From JBMOKU01 sp049324315 (GTDB taxonomy: Bacteria; Bacillota; Clostridia; Peptostreptococcales; Thermotaleaceae): 44,944 nt of DNA. The translations under genes were made by a program, and so were the position numbers. Below the pieces are notes generated by a model that was given only the letters and a program-made list of their open reading frames with translations, was not told where the DNA came from and did no database searches. Of the stretch, positions 44,201 to 44,944 are shown one piece after another; the stretch's first letter is position 1; the number at the start of each line of letters is the position of its first letter. The stretch lies in the NCBI GenBank assembly GCA_049324315.1, contig JBMOKU010000062.1:1-44944 (forward strand), read 5' to 3'.

Positions 44201-44761
44201 AAATTAAAGAAATCCAAGGAATTTTTAGAAAAACTCCATAAGGTTGAGCAGGAATGGGGACTGCTGGAGCAATTGACGGACCTGTTTAAGGGAAAGCGAT
44301 TTGTAGAATTTATTGCGAAGAGGCAGCTAACCTATATTGCCAAGGAGGCATCCAGACAGCTAAAGAGTATTACAAGGGGAAGATATGCTCTAGAACTGGA
44401 CTCAGAATGCAACTTCATCATTCGGGATGATCACAGTGGTGGAGCAAGAAGGGGAACCTATACCCTGTCCGGTGGAGAGACCTTTGTTACTTCCCTTTCT
44501 TTGGCATTGGCCCTATCATCCCATATTCAGCTGGGAAAGGCTTCGTTAGAATTTTTCTTCCTGGATGAAGGCTTCGGCACCTTGGATGGAGAACTTTTGG
44601 ACATTGTCATGGGGTCATTGGAACAATTACATCATGATCAATTGACCGTGGGTGTGATCAGCCATGTAGAAGAGCTAAAACAGCGAATACCAAGAAAGCT
44701 CATTGTATCTGCGGCAGTACCTGGTGTGAAAGGAACAACGGTGACGATTGAGGAAAACTAA
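41213..44761 (+). CDS. sbcC: SbcC (Rad50-type) ATPase subunit
   Basis: An SMC-like ATPase of 1182 residues. Walker A is GIFGPTGSGKSTILDAIILA (about 34-53), with the Q-loop in VVLPQGNFSDFLKL. Two long coiled coils flank the zinc hook DHPCPVCGSTSHPRP (about 590). The C-terminal ATPase half has the signature TLSGGETF (about 1085), Walker B FFLDEGFGTLDG and the ISHVEEL histidine. The GTG at 41213 has a ribosome site only three bases away. The TTG at 41222, which gives MKPRLLKISGLNSF and matches the usual SbcC start, fits AGGTGA better and may be the true start. It is the last gene of the addB-addA-sbcD-sbcC operon. Confidence 0.95.
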   Translation: MRRLKPRLLKISGLNSFLEEQVVDFHTLTEMGIFGIFGPTGSGKSTILDAIILALYGRMPRSGGRPSGLINTHGDKVSIYYEFEIGARNQRKVYAIQRIFKRGKDDSVQTDSVKLWDMTLPGEEVVLSDKVGSLNGDIEGIIGLKVEDFTRSVVLPQGNFSDFLKLSGSDKRNMLERIFNLEKYGEDLMMKVKAHKKKKELEKHELKAIISTYGDITPESIKDLELELAMLLEEKEKLQRAVTAVLTEHETYKTVWELQQELEGYRVKQKALEEQQPVVKEKEERLLQGERAAVIVPYIHRLQEQEKSLNEVKQRAARVEESFQKIKQQLTETERSWKEIQEKKEKDYEVLIQKKSKLERAVQLQKDIKKMEEDLVKLRTEYGEMKKLHRSMEIKKEENTKNLEAAAKALEVILENIEKLKITSEERNRLEKAFELEKNYKTLLKEQKELLPKIEMLHQKKVELHRKKEAHENKEKAIMEALGDIAEKKKKLEEECPPGEDVLLEKQERISALEVLISQLSEQEEKRSRVTAELGQYNDQMTKIEERINTEKMGLETMEQAICERDEVLRSMEYQNMAGLLAENLQKDHPCPVCGSTSHPRPSISSSVEHMEDIREELQGLRQQLEEKKAKLNEQWMQQEALKAKIAMAEQAYKELVEKTPDKDLKTVIQEAATEKESLEVMKAKNLQWRKEKEENEGHYHRLKDELAAISTQSAEMKKDIENAEENLNGLEQELSKKKNSLQELRPVYERILFDLQVETVEKRMEELKRQDEALEELEKKEKLQRSLLDQLKQENEALVKEINDLTVEMAKKEESGIEKRNVVKEKVEEAALLSEGKDAAVYSAEVQKMIEEIQTSYAGLKKQYESEKKEKDSLENERIAMLRDVHHLENGILKENSAIEKLMVEKDFESLESILTCALTEEEKLELQKAVEIFKDGKKKNEVNMTRLQQKLGNRTITLEQWQELQERKKSLEESKQENLKAIAIKEKEKQEKEEKLKKSKEFLEKLHKVEQEWGLLEQLTDLFKGKRFVEFIAKRQLTYIAKEASRQLKSITRGRYALELDSECNFIIRDDHSGGARRGTYTLSGGETFVTSLSLALALSSHIQLGKASLEFFFLDEGFGTLDGELLDIVMGSLEQLHHDQLTVGVISHVEELKQRIPRKLIVSAAVPGVKGTTVTIEEN

Positions 44762-44944
44762 TATTAGGACATGGGGACTGTACCTGCTGTCACACCCGCT
44801 TTTGGAGGGACAGAGGGCCTGCAATGTCGTCAACTTAAGATAACAGAATAAAAACCTGTGTTTTTTGCAAAAATACTTGACAAATCCAAATCGGCTTCAC
44901 AATCAGATTGATAGATATTTTCTATACTTTCTGATTAGGAGCTG
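44762..44944. other. Intergenic tail after sbcC
   Basis: No gene start is seen before the window ends. CATGGGGACTGTACC (44770-44784) is related to the palindromes at 3712 and 31713. A TTGACA at 44877-44882 has no convincing -10 at the right spacing. No clear terminator for sbcC is visible. Confidence 0.35.

Noticed and set aside
44877..44905. Promoter beginning with TTGACA at the window end
   Set aside because: No acceptable -10 hexamer lies 16-18 bases downstream.

Overview
The window looks like chromosomal DNA of an anaerobic, low-GC, Gram-positive bacterium of the class Clostridia, resembling Alkaliphilus, Clostridium or Acetobacterium. The evidence is AT-rich DNA, strong AGGAGG-type ribosome binding sites, an acetogen-type electron-confurcating lactate operon, DapL and DapF for diaminopimelate, an AddAB plus SbcDC block, an agr-like peptide signalling locus and intrinsic terminators after many genes. 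No rRNA, tRNA, CRISPR array, transposase or phage gene was seen. The genus is an inference.

Layout. 1-2.7 kb is a decayed accessory stretch: a hypothetical protein with a carbohydrate-module-like start, a small basic protein gene broken in a T7 run, a tiny membrane protein, and a badly decayed glycerophosphodiester phosphodiesterase pseudogene. 2.8-3.7 kb holds an EamA-type transporter, followed by a palindromic repeat. 4.0-11.7 kb is the lactate module: a FadR-type regulator, LarA-type lactate racemase, EtfB, EtfA with an N-terminal Fe-S domain, an FAD-linked lactate dehydrogenase and a lactate permease. Two matching TGGT-N3-ACCA palindromes, upstream of larA and of etfB, are candidate operators for the regulator. 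Together the genes would take up lactate, interconvert its enantiomers and oxidise it to pyruvate by flavin-based electron confurcation.

11.8-14.2 kb is a compact agr-like locus: a 44-residue AgrD-like peptide, an AgrC-like kinase, an AgrB-like protease and an unrecognised 79-residue protein. The peptide has threonine where the ring cysteine is expected, and no AgrA follows. 14.3-18.1 kb carries a DUF421 membrane protein, a pair of proteins related to 2-hydroxyacyl-CoA dehydratase and its activase, and a Met/Pro/His-rich small protein. 18.2-24.0 kb is bracketed by two same-orientation copies of the dapL 3' region, one a truncated and internally deleted pseudogene, the other intact. Between them lie an OmpR-type two-component system, an esterase-like lipoprotein and a subtype B tannase-like pseudogene that has lost its catalytic serine region. 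A third copy of the dapL 3'-flanking hairpin sequence lies at 14.3 kb, so this region looks assembled by successive insertions or duplications at the dapL 3' end.

24.0-44.8 kb is mostly conserved chromosome: dapL and divergent dapF, an NhaC-type antiporter, an S66 LD-carboxypeptidase, an orphan PAS histidine kinase, a large nested inverted-repeat element, a GNAT acetyltransferase, and the contiguous addB-addA-sbcD-sbcC recombination and repair operon.
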